A DNA stretch of 64,000 bases from Tridacna crocea (Eukaryota > Mollusca > Bivalvia > Cardiida > Cardiidae). This document shows positions 12,054-22,000 of this stretch, one piece after another. The stretch lies in NCBI GenBank assembly GCA_943736015.1, contig OX031072.1, forward strand, positions 4,677,501 to 4,741,500, written 5' to 3'. Every line of letters starts with the position of its first letter. Position 1 is the stretch's first letter. The position numbers and the translations under genes were made by a program. A model generated the notes under the pieces. It made no database searches and was not told the DNA's origin. It worked only from the letters and a program-made list of their open reading frames with translations.

Positions 12054-12547
12054 AGGGACGAACGGATGGACGACCTCCGTCTGATGCTAAGACTATATAT
12101 CTGCGCCTTTTCGATACAAAAACGCACCCACCGTGGTTTCGTTCCAACGGAGGTACCTTGGTATCAGTCCATCAAAAAGATCTTTTCAGTAAAAAAAAAA
12201 AAGACAATCAAATAAAACTGAAAAAAAAAAAAACCCTTAATATTTTGGTCTGAATGTCTGTAAATCTGTAAATCAGGTGAAGGGCAAGTAACAACTCCTA
12301 TATTTCTGTGAGTTTACTATAGTTGTGCATCTTGGGAGCGTTCCTCGCAACATGTTTACTACTGCTAAGACTTAAAAGTAAAGATAATATTTTGCTTATG
12401 TTTATACGTGGTTGTTTACAGACCTTAATATGAACTTGTCTGACCTGTGAGACAGTTTACTATTGCGAAGACAATTACTTTGTTGCATCATGTAATGTAC
12501 AGAAACCCTGTACAGCAACGAGATCTGCTGTGATCCACGTCAACGTC

Positions 12548-12777
12548 TTAAACTCTTTACCGCACAATCCCGAATTTTTACGACCCTGACAAAGAAGCCT
12601 GTTGAAAACTTTGGTGGAAAAGGAGAAAATGCTGATGAGCAGCATTTTCTCCTTTCCCCACAATGTTTTCTACCCTTCACAAAACGAATTTCAAATTTTC
12701 GGTCACTTTTATTTTGTCGTCTGCAAATGCTTTCGATTTGGACAAACCTACAATTTTGTCGTTTGGTAATGAGTTAC
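12548..12777 (+). mobile_element. Family A MITE
   Basis: Left TTAA intact, right one mutated to TTAC. The core is the variant GCTGATGAGCAGC, different from the usual GCTGGTAACCAGC yet still self-complementary. Confidence 0.88.
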
Positions 12778-12993
12778 AACCAGTATGACAATATTTGAGA
12801 CCTGTTAATTGAAAGAATATGCAGACGACAAGTTAAATATGGCTAAAACGATGGATCTGTCTTTGAAAGGGTATAAAGATATGACAGGAAAAGGGAAAAG
12901 ATGCTGGTTACCCATATTTTCTCCACTTCAAATCTTCTTTTTTTTGCCTTCTTCACCCGAGTTGTAAAAACCAAGATATCGTTTGGTTATAGT
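12778..12993 (-). mobile_element. Family A MITE, old copy
   Basis: Long-arm text (TTAATTGAAAGAATATGCAG) precedes a decayed hairpin (GATGCTGGTTACCCATATTT). It sits end-to-end between two younger copies. Confidence 0.65.
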
Positions 12994-13224
12994 TTAACTC
13001 TCTACCATATAATTCATGGTTTTAACGGACCCCCAAGAAGACTTTGGAAACATTGAGGGGAAAAAAGGAAAATGCTGATAACCAGCATTTTCTGTCTTTT
13101 CCCCGCAATGTTTTCTACCCTATCAAATACAGGAAACTTCATTTAAGCTATATATTTAATTTGTTGTCTGCAGAAGCTAACAATTTGGTTCAGTTTAAAA
13201 TTCTGTTGTTTGGTAAAGATTTAC
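12994..13224 (+). mobile_element. Family A MITE
   Basis: TTAA at 12994; right end GGTAAAGATTTACC. The stem has an insertion in one arm (TTTTCTGTCTTTTCCCC). Confidence 0.8.
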
Positions 13225-13365
13225 CAGAAGACGCAGTAATAGACAAGTATCGAAAGCATTTGCAGACATCAAATTAAATGAAAATGAAAGGATGGAATTT
13301 TTCCCCAAAAGCAAGAAGCACTTCCTCTTCCCACAATGTTTTCCAATATCCTATTGACCAAAATG
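13225..13365 (-). mobile_element. Family A MITE remnant
   Basis: Long-arm block AAAGCATTTGCAGACATCAA and a stem remnant CTTCCTCTTCCCACAATGTT; right end lost. Confidence 0.6.
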
Positions 13366-13568
13366 AGGCACTGTTGGTGTAAGGATTAAAGACACGTAAG
13401 GGACGGATGACAATGAATCATGAAAGATTAGTAATCGAAAGAAATATAATTCATGGTTTATTCTTTTAAGGGTATTGTTGACCAAGATCGGACTGGCAGA
13501 TTCTGCTGTCTGATCTTGTATCAATAGTATCCGATATATTCTACCATTCAACCTGGTTTGAAATTCCT

Positions 13569-13800
13569 TTTAACCCATTACCACACAACCCCTACTTTTG
13601 ACGTCCCTGAGAAAAAAAAGCCTTTAGAAAACATTGTGGGAAAAGGAGAAAATGCTGGTAACCAGCATTTTCTCCTTTTCCCACAATGTTTTCTACCCTT
13701 CACAAAACAAATTTCATATTTTCAGTCACTTTTATTGTGTCGTCTGCAAATGCTTTCAATTTGAACCGATCTAAAATATTGTCGTTTGGTAATGAGTTAA
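13569..13800 (+). mobile_element. Family A MITE, complete, reference-quality
   Basis: Intact TTAA at 13569 and 13797, and a perfect core stem from GAAAACATTGTGGGAAAAGG to its complement. Good model for the family. Confidence 0.92.
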
Positions 13801-14049
13801 AGAGAAGAAAACATAATGGTAAAAGGTAACAATTTAAAAAAAAAAAAAAAAAAACAGACGGATTAGAATTTGTGCGCAAACAGGCTTGGAAGGACCAGTG
13901 TAATCTTACCCGCATATGAGCTTGATGGGCTCCGCAGAATATACATGTTCACATTATTGACCAATCGACACTTTCCATTTATTCATCCGAATATATCAAT
14001 GCCTAAAAGTAGATCAAAAGCAGCTCATTTAGCTACGCTGAAAAACAAA

Positions 14050-14400
14050 TCTGTTTACCAGCATTTTTATACCCTCCACAACTTGGTGGAGGGGGGGGGG
14101 GGTATACTGGAATCGCCATGACTGTCTGTCCGTCTGTCCATCCGTCCGTCCGTCTGTCTGTAGACGCAAATTTGTCCGCAGTACATTTTTTCACGTACTA
14201 AACTCAAATTTATACACAGGGTTCCTATATATATGAAGTTGTGCATGTGCAATTTTTATGACCCTGCTGCGATTTGTTACGGAATTATCTCCCCTTGAAC
14301 TTTTTCAACTCTTTATTTTGTACTAAACCATTCTGCATTCTGTGACAGAGACCTGTTTTTATGACAAGAAGCTGGGGGGGGGGGGTATAATCACGTTTAC
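14050..14400 (+). repeat. Molluscan-type dispersed repeat with poly-G and (CCGT)n
   Basis: Starts TACCCTCCACAACTTGGTGG, a palindrome beside a G run (14091-14102). It then has CCATGACTGTCTGTCCG and (CCGT/CTGT)n, and ends near a second G run followed by GTATAATCACG. I recall similar units from bivalve genomes, but the family is not assigned. Confidence 0.55.
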
Positions 14401-14489
14401 TGATAGCTCTAGTCTTCCTTTAGTTCCCCCAGTTTCCAAAGGCCGTCCTCTTTAACATCATTCATCCTTAGTTTGCCAAGCGCGATTCT

Positions 14490-14570
14490 TACCTTTGGCG
14501 GACAGTGTAGAGTGAGATCATACTGCACAGAACGTGCAGCCTGATCTTTTATCTGCACTTCTGGTTGAGA
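14490..14570. mobile_element. Family B hairpin, diverged
   Basis: Family B core is GGACAGTGTAGATCAAGATC ... CTGCACGTTCTGTGCAG ... complement. Here GGCGGACAGTGTAGAG and AACGTGCAGCCTGATC are visible but one arm is diverged. Confidence 0.65.
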
Positions 14571-14646
14571 GGGTTTTTTTTCATTGAAAAAAATAGAAAC
14601 CTTATTCGGGTTTTCAGTGAGGGCAGCCACGCGATGTTTAGTATAA

Positions 14647-14874
14647 TAAACCCATTACCACACAATTCCTACTTTTGACGACCCTGAAAAAGAAGCCTCT
14701 AGAAAACATTGTGAGAAAAGGAGAAAATGCTGGTAACCAGCATTTTCTCCTTTTCCCACAATGTTTTCTATCCTTCACAAAACAAATTTCAAATTTTCAA
14801 TCACTTTTATTTTGTCGTCTGCAAATGCTTTCAATTGGACAACCCTAACATTTTGTCGTTTGATGAGGAGTTAA
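14647..14874 (+). mobile_element. Family A MITE
   Basis: Left TTAA mutated to ATAA, right TTAA at 14871. Stem perfect except GTGAG for GTGGG. Confidence 0.88.
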
Positions 14875-14954
14875 AGCTGCAGAATTCCTCAAACGGAAGA
14901 CTTGTACTTATTTCTTACAAGAGGCTATTTACTTTCTGTGGGAAAAACACTTCC

Positions 14955-15260
14955 GTGTTCTGTAGTGTTGGACTTGTTACTTGGAGGCCACGTGTTCGAG
15001 CCGCATTGGATCCACTGGGTTTTTCGTTGGAGAGTCCTTAAGCAAGAGCCCTAGAACAGTACGGGTAAAACCCACGAAACACATGAACATGTGAGCTGTT
15101 GCCATGACATTACTGAAATATTGTTGAAAGCGGTGAACAGCACTATTCAATCAACCAAACAACTTCTTTGTTCCAGTCTAAAACTGGTGTAACTTCGGAA
15201 AATATATCGAGCTGTTGCCTTGGTATTCACTGAAATAGTGTTGAAAGCGGCGAAAAGCAC
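14955..15260 (+). mobile_element. SINE fragments
   Basis: A B-box-like GTTCGAGCC at 14995-15003 is followed by GAGTCCTTAAGCAAGAGCCC and a tail ending ATTGTTGAAAGCGGTGAACA with AATCAACCAAAC. A second tail fragment (GAAATAGTGTTGAAAGCGGC) follows at 15225-15250. Confidence 0.65.
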
Positions 15261-15595
15261 ATAAAAGTCACCATTTTCCAGTCGAAGGGTAATTACATTG
15301 TTCAGCGTTTTGGAGTAAACAGAACCTTCTCGATCAAAGCAAACTTTATCTGATAACAATCGCATATGTACGAGTTCACCGTAAGGTGAGGGGTTCATTA
15401 GGTCTCAAACCCGACACCGGGCCATTGTTTGTAAACAAAACTTGACACATGTCAAGATGAGCAAGGTAGAAAATCTTCCGTTCGACTTTAACCCGTTCTG
15501 TTATCTGTAACTGTGTCATATGACATAACGTAATGTTGTGTCACTGTTGTATGGTAATATCCCGAGACTCGATCATAATGAATAACGTATAATAA

Positions 15596-15815
15596 TCAAA
15601 CCCTTAGGTTCTTAATGGCGCCTGACCTTTTGCGGACAGTGTAGATCAATATCAGACTGCACGATCCATGCAGTCTGATCCTAGATCTACTCTGTCCGAT
15701 AAAGTGATAATTTCCTCCTAAAAGAAATAACGTTGAAATCGCAACATCTTGGGTTATTACTATCGGCTGAAAAGTTTTGTTTCATCATTTATTTAGCAGG
15801 CTAATGTTATAGTAC
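15596..15815 (-). mobile_element. Family B element, near complete, inverted
   Basis: The hairpin lies at 15637-15704. The left end CCCTTAGGTTCTTAATGGCG and right-end TTTAGCAGGCTAATG correspond to the AGCGGCGTAAGG and CCTGCTAAATAAGTG ends of the intact copy at 55516-55741. Terminal TTAAs are mutated. Confidence 0.75.
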
Positions 15816-15836
15816 ATCGATTGGGCGTTGATGTTA

Positions 15837-16064
15837 CTAACTCATTACCAAACAACAATATTTTAGGCTTGTCCAAATCCAAAGCATTTGCGGATGACAA
15901 AATAAAAATGACTGTAAATTAAAAATTTGTTTGTGAAGAGTAGAAAACATTGAGGGAAAAGGTGAAAATGCTGGTTACCAGCATTTTCTCCTTTTTCCAC
16001 ATTGTTTTCTTAAGGCTTCTTTCTCAGGGTCGTCAAAAGGAGGGATTTAGTGGTAATGGTGTAA
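15837..16064 (-). mobile_element. Family A MITE
   Basis: Ends CTAA and GTAA, each one base from TTAA. Hairpin intact apart from one base (GGTGAAAATG). Confidence 0.85.
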
Positions 16065-16079
16065 GGGCATTTTTCAAGG

Positions 16080-16290
16080 CCATTACAACGATGGTCCGTT
16101 TTCACAAACCAGTGTTAAAAAAAATTTTCCCAAGACATTCCAAGTATGAATGTAACAGAACTTCCGATTGGCTAAACTATATAGTTTAGCCAAACAGATG
16201 ACATGTCATTTCCGTATTTGGAAAAAATCTACAGACTAAGATCAAGAATGTTCTTGTGAATTGTCGGTTAACACGGACCATGCTATCAGA
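16080..16290. mobile_element. Family E element
   Basis: Inner palindrome CCGATTGGCTAAACTATATA/GTTTAGCCAA is present; the outer ends are diverged (TTTTCACAAACCAGTG, AACACGGACCAT). Confidence 0.75.
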
Positions 16291-16382
16291 TTTATTAGAA
16301 ATCTGCCAAGTTCACATTAACTGTGAAAACATGCCACAGCTATGCTGACTGAATGTCCAAGCAATCAAAAAGATGCTAGCTG

Positions 16383-16585
16383 AGCTCTAGAGAAAGTGAT
16401 TTTGATTTCAAAATTTAAAATATCAATTATTCTCCACTAAACCCAGTGTTGTGGGTACTCATTAGAATCGTCTTGTAGAGACGATTCGTATGAGTGCCCA
16501 CAACATAGGAGTTTTTTTTTTTTACAGAAATAATGGATTTGGAATACCATCTCTGCTTCTTATCTGGAGCTGTGGTACACAATCA
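16383..16585. mobile_element. Family F element
   Basis: Left AGCTCTAGAGAAAGTGATTT, right CATCTCTGCTTCTTATCTGG. Inner palindrome GTTGTGGGTACTCATTAGAA with its inverted copy at 16480-16505. An AT expansion (T12) lies at 16512-16523. Confidence 0.7.
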
Positions 16586-16815
16586 TTGTACGAAGAAAGG
16601 TACTTGTTTTCTATAAATTTTTCCCGATTTTGTCATATTGGCGCCAGCTTACTAGCACATGCCTTACGAGCTAAAATACTTGTTATATACCAGAAACATA
16701 CTCTAGCTGTTGTGATATAACTGAAATAATGACGATTTTGATAGCAACCAAAAACACAGTAAACTTCAACCAACTGCATCCTCATGTATAAAAATTAATG
16801 AAACAAACAACTTTC

Positions 16816-16821
16816 TTTATT
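16816..16821 (-). promoter_or_regulatory. Candidate polyadenylation signal AATAAA
   Basis: Reads CAATAAAG on the minus strand, about 2.19 kb downstream of the Y-box stop codon. Other TTTATT strings occur on the plus strand nearer the stop, so shorter 3' ends are possible. Confidence 0.35.
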
Positions 16822-18293
16822 GACATGCACTCCTGTTTATTTCCATCTCAGTTCAACCAATCATATAAAATGACCTTAAACATCCATACAAAAACTCAAC
16901 CTTTGTCAAAGATGGTATGACATAAAGCCCTCCATGACACAGAGGTCCAGATAAGAGGGTGCCGTCATAAAATTCTAACGTGGTTTCCCAAATAAACCGC
17001 ACGTTCTGGGTACATATTAGAATTTTCCCCAAAGGGATACTGAAACGGTTCCCTTACCTGTTCCCCTGAATTTTCCTAAAATATACCTTTCTGACTGAAG
17101 ATACACGCAAAGATTTTGTTTATGGTGCCAAGGCAATCTCTTGTAGTGTACAACTTTCTAACAGGGTGTTTGTTCATTTCACTACTGTTTTATTTAGATG
17201 GTTACAAGAAATTTAACACCATATCTGCTATTTTACTTGTTCTGCTTTGACTAAAACCCCCCTTTATTTTTACAAAAAAAGTTTTTGTTCCCTCTTTTTA
17301 CAACACTTTTTTTTCTTGGCCATGTATCCAGCTGCCACACTAATAATTCAGCTGTGATTGCTACTTAAGTATAAAAATGTCCCCATATCATTCCCTGTCC
17401 CATTTTGGATAAAGTCTATAGAGATGTGGTGTTAATATCATTTTTTGTAAGTATTCACACATAAACACAAATTCCTTTACTCTGGAACAAAACTTGGATT
17501 AATTCATCGATCAGTTTATTGTTATCTTTTCAGCTTTAAAATTCTCCATGTGATTCCTGATAAAGATCATTAATTTGAGGACTGATAGTCCAAGTTTGTT
17601 CCGGTATGGAAAGCTTGAAAAGTTTAATAAGCGGCTTTCAAAATAACCCCCTCTCTCTTCCACTGTATTAACTATTATTTCTGTTATTGAAAACCTTTAT
17701 TCAAAAATTTTATCAATCGCTACAGACGTTCTCTGGCCCGAGGGGTTATTTTTCACAATATTTGTAAACAAGCGGTTCTGAATTTCCAACATACCAAATC
17801 TACCAAGAAAATATTAGTAGCTGCCATTTGTTCCGAGAGAAAACTTTCTCTTTTTGTCAAAAATTGGCAGTGAGAGTTTTATTTTTTTCAAACTTTGGTA
17901 AAAAATGAAATGTTGGACGGGGGTAAAATTTTCCTTTCAGAGTCATGTACTTCTCTATGCATAAAGGTCACTGCAAAATTGTGAAGTTATAGAAAGGAAA
18001 ATTGTACCCTTCTAAAAAAAAGAAAAAAAAAAATGCTGACTGAAATAATCAAATCTTTGGGCTTTCATGTATAATTTGTCAGTTCTTATATACAGATTGG
18101 GGCTGTACATTAAAAATTACAATTCACTTTTACATCTTTATAGATGTTAAATACTTTTAAGTCAATTTAAATCCAAAAGAAATGAAAATTTCAGTCATAT
18201 TGGTTGCATCTCTCTCTGTGTTCAGTTCATAAACAAACTCAGAGAGAAAGGCTATAGTCGATTTCATAAACACACTGTAAGTTCATTGAATTC

Positions 18294-18515
18294 TTAAGCA
18301 CGCAATCCCGCTTTTTACTATCTCGATTTTTATTGACTCTGAGGAAGTGGGCTTTTGAAAACATAGTGGGAAAAGGAGAAAATGCTGGTAACCAGCATTT
18401 TCTCCTTTTCCCGCTATGTTTTCTACTCATCTAAAGTCAAGTTTCAATTTCTGAGTCACATTTATTTTGTCATCTGCAAATGCTTTCAATTTGGACTTGT
18501 TTGGTAAAGAGTTAA
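18294..18515 (+). mobile_element. Family A MITE inside the probable Y-box 3' UTR
   Basis: TTAA at 18294 and 18512. Both stem arms carry the paired change that gives ATAGTGGGA/TCCCGCTAT instead of TTGTGGGA/TCCCACAA, partly compensated. If transcribed with the gene it would fold as a ~70 bp hairpin in the mRNA. Confidence 0.88.
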
Positions 18516-19005
18516 GAAGAGGAGTAAATTCTTTTGACTATCTACTGCAACCTAGCAGTCAGTGTGTGTTTATCAATCATAAGATCAGAATGTTTGCAAA
18601 GAGAATCCATCATCTTGAAGGACTCATTTCTTCACAGAAATTCTGATCTGTTCGCAAATTGTCACAAACCTCCAGCAATTGTTTACAAAATCAAGTATCA
18701 AATTGTTCTCTTTCTACGCTTTAAACCGTTTTAACATTACTTTTCATTTGCTTAATATCTAAGACAATTCATTGAATATTCATATAGTTTCAAGTAGAAT
18801 TTAAATCAATTTTGATTATTTCAAAATAAATTTCAATTTTGTTAACTTGATGGCTTCAAAATTGAATTCCATGCAATAATCATCATCAACTTAAATTTCA
18901 AACTTCTAAATTCTGTTACACAAAAAGCTATTTATAGGTTGGTTCCCAGCTGTTAAATATTCCAGATGGTACCAGGCGTTTTCAAACACATGGTGATGTT
19001 AGAAT

Positions 19006-19077
19006 TTATTCCGCCTTCTCATCACCCCCAGATGATTCGTTCTGTGAGTCACCATTGTCATTCCTTTCTTCGTCATT
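19006..19077 (-). CDS. YBX1: Y-box gene exon 8 (acidic C-terminus and stop)
   Basis: After the acceptor TTTACAG the frame continues [23 protein letters not shown] and stops at TAA (19008-19006). The Glu/Asp/Ser/Asn-rich end resembles the C-termini of animal Y-box proteins (compare the QSSAE-type ends). It was found only by searching for a phase-0 exon after exon 7, which lies 2.1 kb away across four tandem 353 bp repeats. Confidence 0.85.
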   Translation of the reverse strand, partial: NDEERNDNGDSQNESSGGDEKAE

Positions 19078-22000
19078 CTGTAAATAAATATCAAGATTTT
19101 CATGAGAAATGCGAGTGATTGGCTGATCATGGGGGGGGGGGGGGGGGGGGGGGGGGGGTGTTGCTTGTTAAAAATCTCCTATTCCCACTATGTTTCAAAA
19201 GCTTTCCTTCTTAGGATTATTAAAAGTAGTGATTGTGTGGTAGAGTAAAAGATCACCTTGGAAAGTAATGTTACTTAACCCTTTACTCCATAAGGCATTT
19301 CTAAGGTGTCTCTAATTGACCCTAAATAACAGCAAGGATGAAGCTTTTCTTATGTGTATATATCACCTTTTGATAGTGTAGAAAACATTGTGGCAAAAGG
19401 TGAAATTACTCGTCACGAGCAATTTCACCTTTTGCCACAATGTTCTCCAAAGGCTCCTACAAGCAACGCGTAGAAATGAGTATCTATGGAGTAAAGGGTT
19501 AAGTAGCTGCTTAATCCCAGTTAAAAATCTCCTATTCCCACTATGTTTCAAAAGCTTTCCTTCTTAGGATTATTAAAAGTAGTGATTGTGTGGTAGAGTA
19601 AAAGATCACCTTGGAAAGTAATGTTACTTAACCCTTTACTCCATAAGGCATTTCTAAGGTGTCTCTAATTGACCCTAAATAACAGCAAGGATGAAGCTTT
19701 TCTTATGTGTATATATCACCTTTTGATAGTGTAGAAAACATTGTGGCAAAAGGTGAAATTACTCGTCACGAGCAATTTCACCTTTTGCCACAATGTTCTC
19801 CAAAGGCTCCTACAAGCAACGCGTAGAAATGAGTATCTATGGAGTAAAGGGTTAAGTAGCTGCTTAATCCCAGTTAAAAATCTCCTATTCCCACTATGTT
19901 TCAAAAGCTTTCCTTCTTAGGATTATTAAAAGTAGTGATTGTGTGGTAGAGTAAAAGATCACCTTGGAAAGTAATGTTACTTAACCCTTTACTCCATAAG
20001 GCATTTCTAAGGTGTCTCTAATTGACCCTAAATAACAGCAAGGATGAAGCTTTTCTTATGTGTATATATCACCTTTTGATAGTGTAGAAAACATTGTGGC
20101 AAAAGGTGAAATTACTCGTCACGAGCAATTTCACCTTTTGCCACAATGTTCTCCAAAGGCTCCTACAAGCAACGCGTAGAAATGAGTATCTATGGAGTAA
20201 AGGGTTAAGTAGCTGCTTAATCCCAGTTAAAAATCTCCTATTCCCACTATGTTTCAAAAGCTTTCCTTCTTAGGATTATTAAAAGTAGTGATTGTGTGGT
20301 AGAGTAAAAGATCACCTTGGAAAGTAATGTTACTTAACCCTTTACTCCATAAGGCATTTCTAAGGTGTCTCTAATTGACCCTAAATAACAGCAAGGATGA
20401 AGCTTTTCTTATGTGTATATATCACCTTTTGATAGTGTAGAAAACATTGTGGCAAAAGGTGAAATTACTCGTCACGAGCAATTTCACCTTTTGCCACAAT
20501 GTTCTCCAAAGGCTCCTACAAGCAACGCGTAGAAATGAGTATCTATGGAGTAAAGGGTTAAGTAGCTGCTTAATCCCAGTGATGCAATCATAATGAACCC
20601 TGTTTTTGGAAGATCCGTCATCATTTTTCTTGTTTCAATGAAACTTGATTGTCCTTTTGGATATTTTTTGACCTGTTATCAGACAAAGACAACTTGTAAC
20701 AACCCTGAGGAAAAAGCCTTTGGAAAGCGTAGGAAAAGGAGACTGGTAACCAGCATTTTCTCCTTCTCCCACAAAGTTTCTACCATATCAAACAAAAATT
20801 ACATCATTTAAGCAACTTTAAAATTGTCGTCTATAACTGCTTTCAATTTGAATAGGTATAAAATTTTGCCATGTGCTAAAGGGTTAACTTACATGTTCAA
20901 ATAGAATGCAGCATGTCCATGGCATTATGCAAGGGGATACATTTTCCATAAATAAATTTGGAGCCGGGAAACATCAACTATGCAATAATTCGGATGTGTC
21001 TTCTGAAATTGCTCTCCATTTGATCAAGACCAAACTTTTGCCAGTTGGTGAATTCTTATTGCAGGTGTTCCATATACCATGACGTCCTCATAGACATCTA
21101 TATCATGCTGAACCCAGATTTATTCTAACATTTAGGGACAATAGTCCTGAATCCTTACCCTCTTTCTGTAGGTGCCCCTGCCACGACCGCGCCCACGCCT
21201 TCCTCCACGTCCCCTTGACCTATAGGAACCTCCTGGTGGACCATAATACCCTTGAGGACTGTACGCATAACCTCCAGTCATGGGTCCTCCCCTGTAAAAG
21301 CGCCTGTAAAATGGACGCCTTCTGTTCTGCACAGCCATAGGTCCTGTAATAAACAGAACTTTACATTTGTCATAAAATTGAAGTAAGCAGTACCTTTTTA
21401 TATTGCAAATGAAGCCGATTTTCTTCTGTACAAAGATCACAGGAATACTGAAACCCCTGCAGAATACATCACAACATAGCAGACAGTAAAATAGTGCATT
21501 CTGATTTTGGTCCACTCTTGAGTGGATAGCAACTTTTCTACATGCACCTACACAGTCATGTGTTTCCTGCTTTCACACCCTAGAACTTTGTTACGGCAGA
21601 CCACTCCTTCATGCATGGCTCCTCCCCGATTTAACTCTTTACCAAACGACAAAATTTTAGACTTGTCCAAGTTGAAAGCTTTTGCAGATGACTAAAATGA
21701 AATCTGTGACAGGGTATAAAACATTGTGGGAAAAGGAGAAAATGCTGGTTACCAGCATTTTCTCCTTTTCCCATAATGTTTTCAAAAGCTTTCTGCTCAG
21801 GGGTCGTTAAAAGTCGGGATTGTGTGGTAAAGAGTTAAATACAATATCTAACAACTGCTTTAAAGAGATATCTCTTTAGCTCAGTGGTTATGATGTTTGT
21901 CTTAAAACTTCAAACACAGAGAATAATTTACCTTTCTGTAAACCAAGCCTCCCCTTACTAGCGTGCTATATTGGTTGTCTTTTGTTTGTTTGAATGGTGT

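Larger units (their letters stand above)
16795..19005 (-). other. Probable 3' UTR of the Y-box gene
   Basis: From the stop codon down to about 16795 the sequence is AT-rich and mostly free of dispersed repeats, unlike everything around it. It ends at a minus-strand AATAAA (plus 16816-16821). Exceptions are one family A element (18294-18515) and a family F remnant (about 16935-17040). Poly-T/poly-A runs and U-rich tracts fit a long regulatory 3' UTR. The extent is inferred, not proven. Confidence 0.45.

Noticed and set aside
19363-20257. Three identical 62-codon minus-strand ORFs
   Set aside because: They lie within the tandem 353 bp units and cross the hairpin MITE; repetition of DNA, not a gene family.
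21132-21515. A single-exon 127-residue protein
   Set aside because: Only 21159-21343 is exon 7 of the Y-box gene; the ends of the ORF run into introns past good splice sites.
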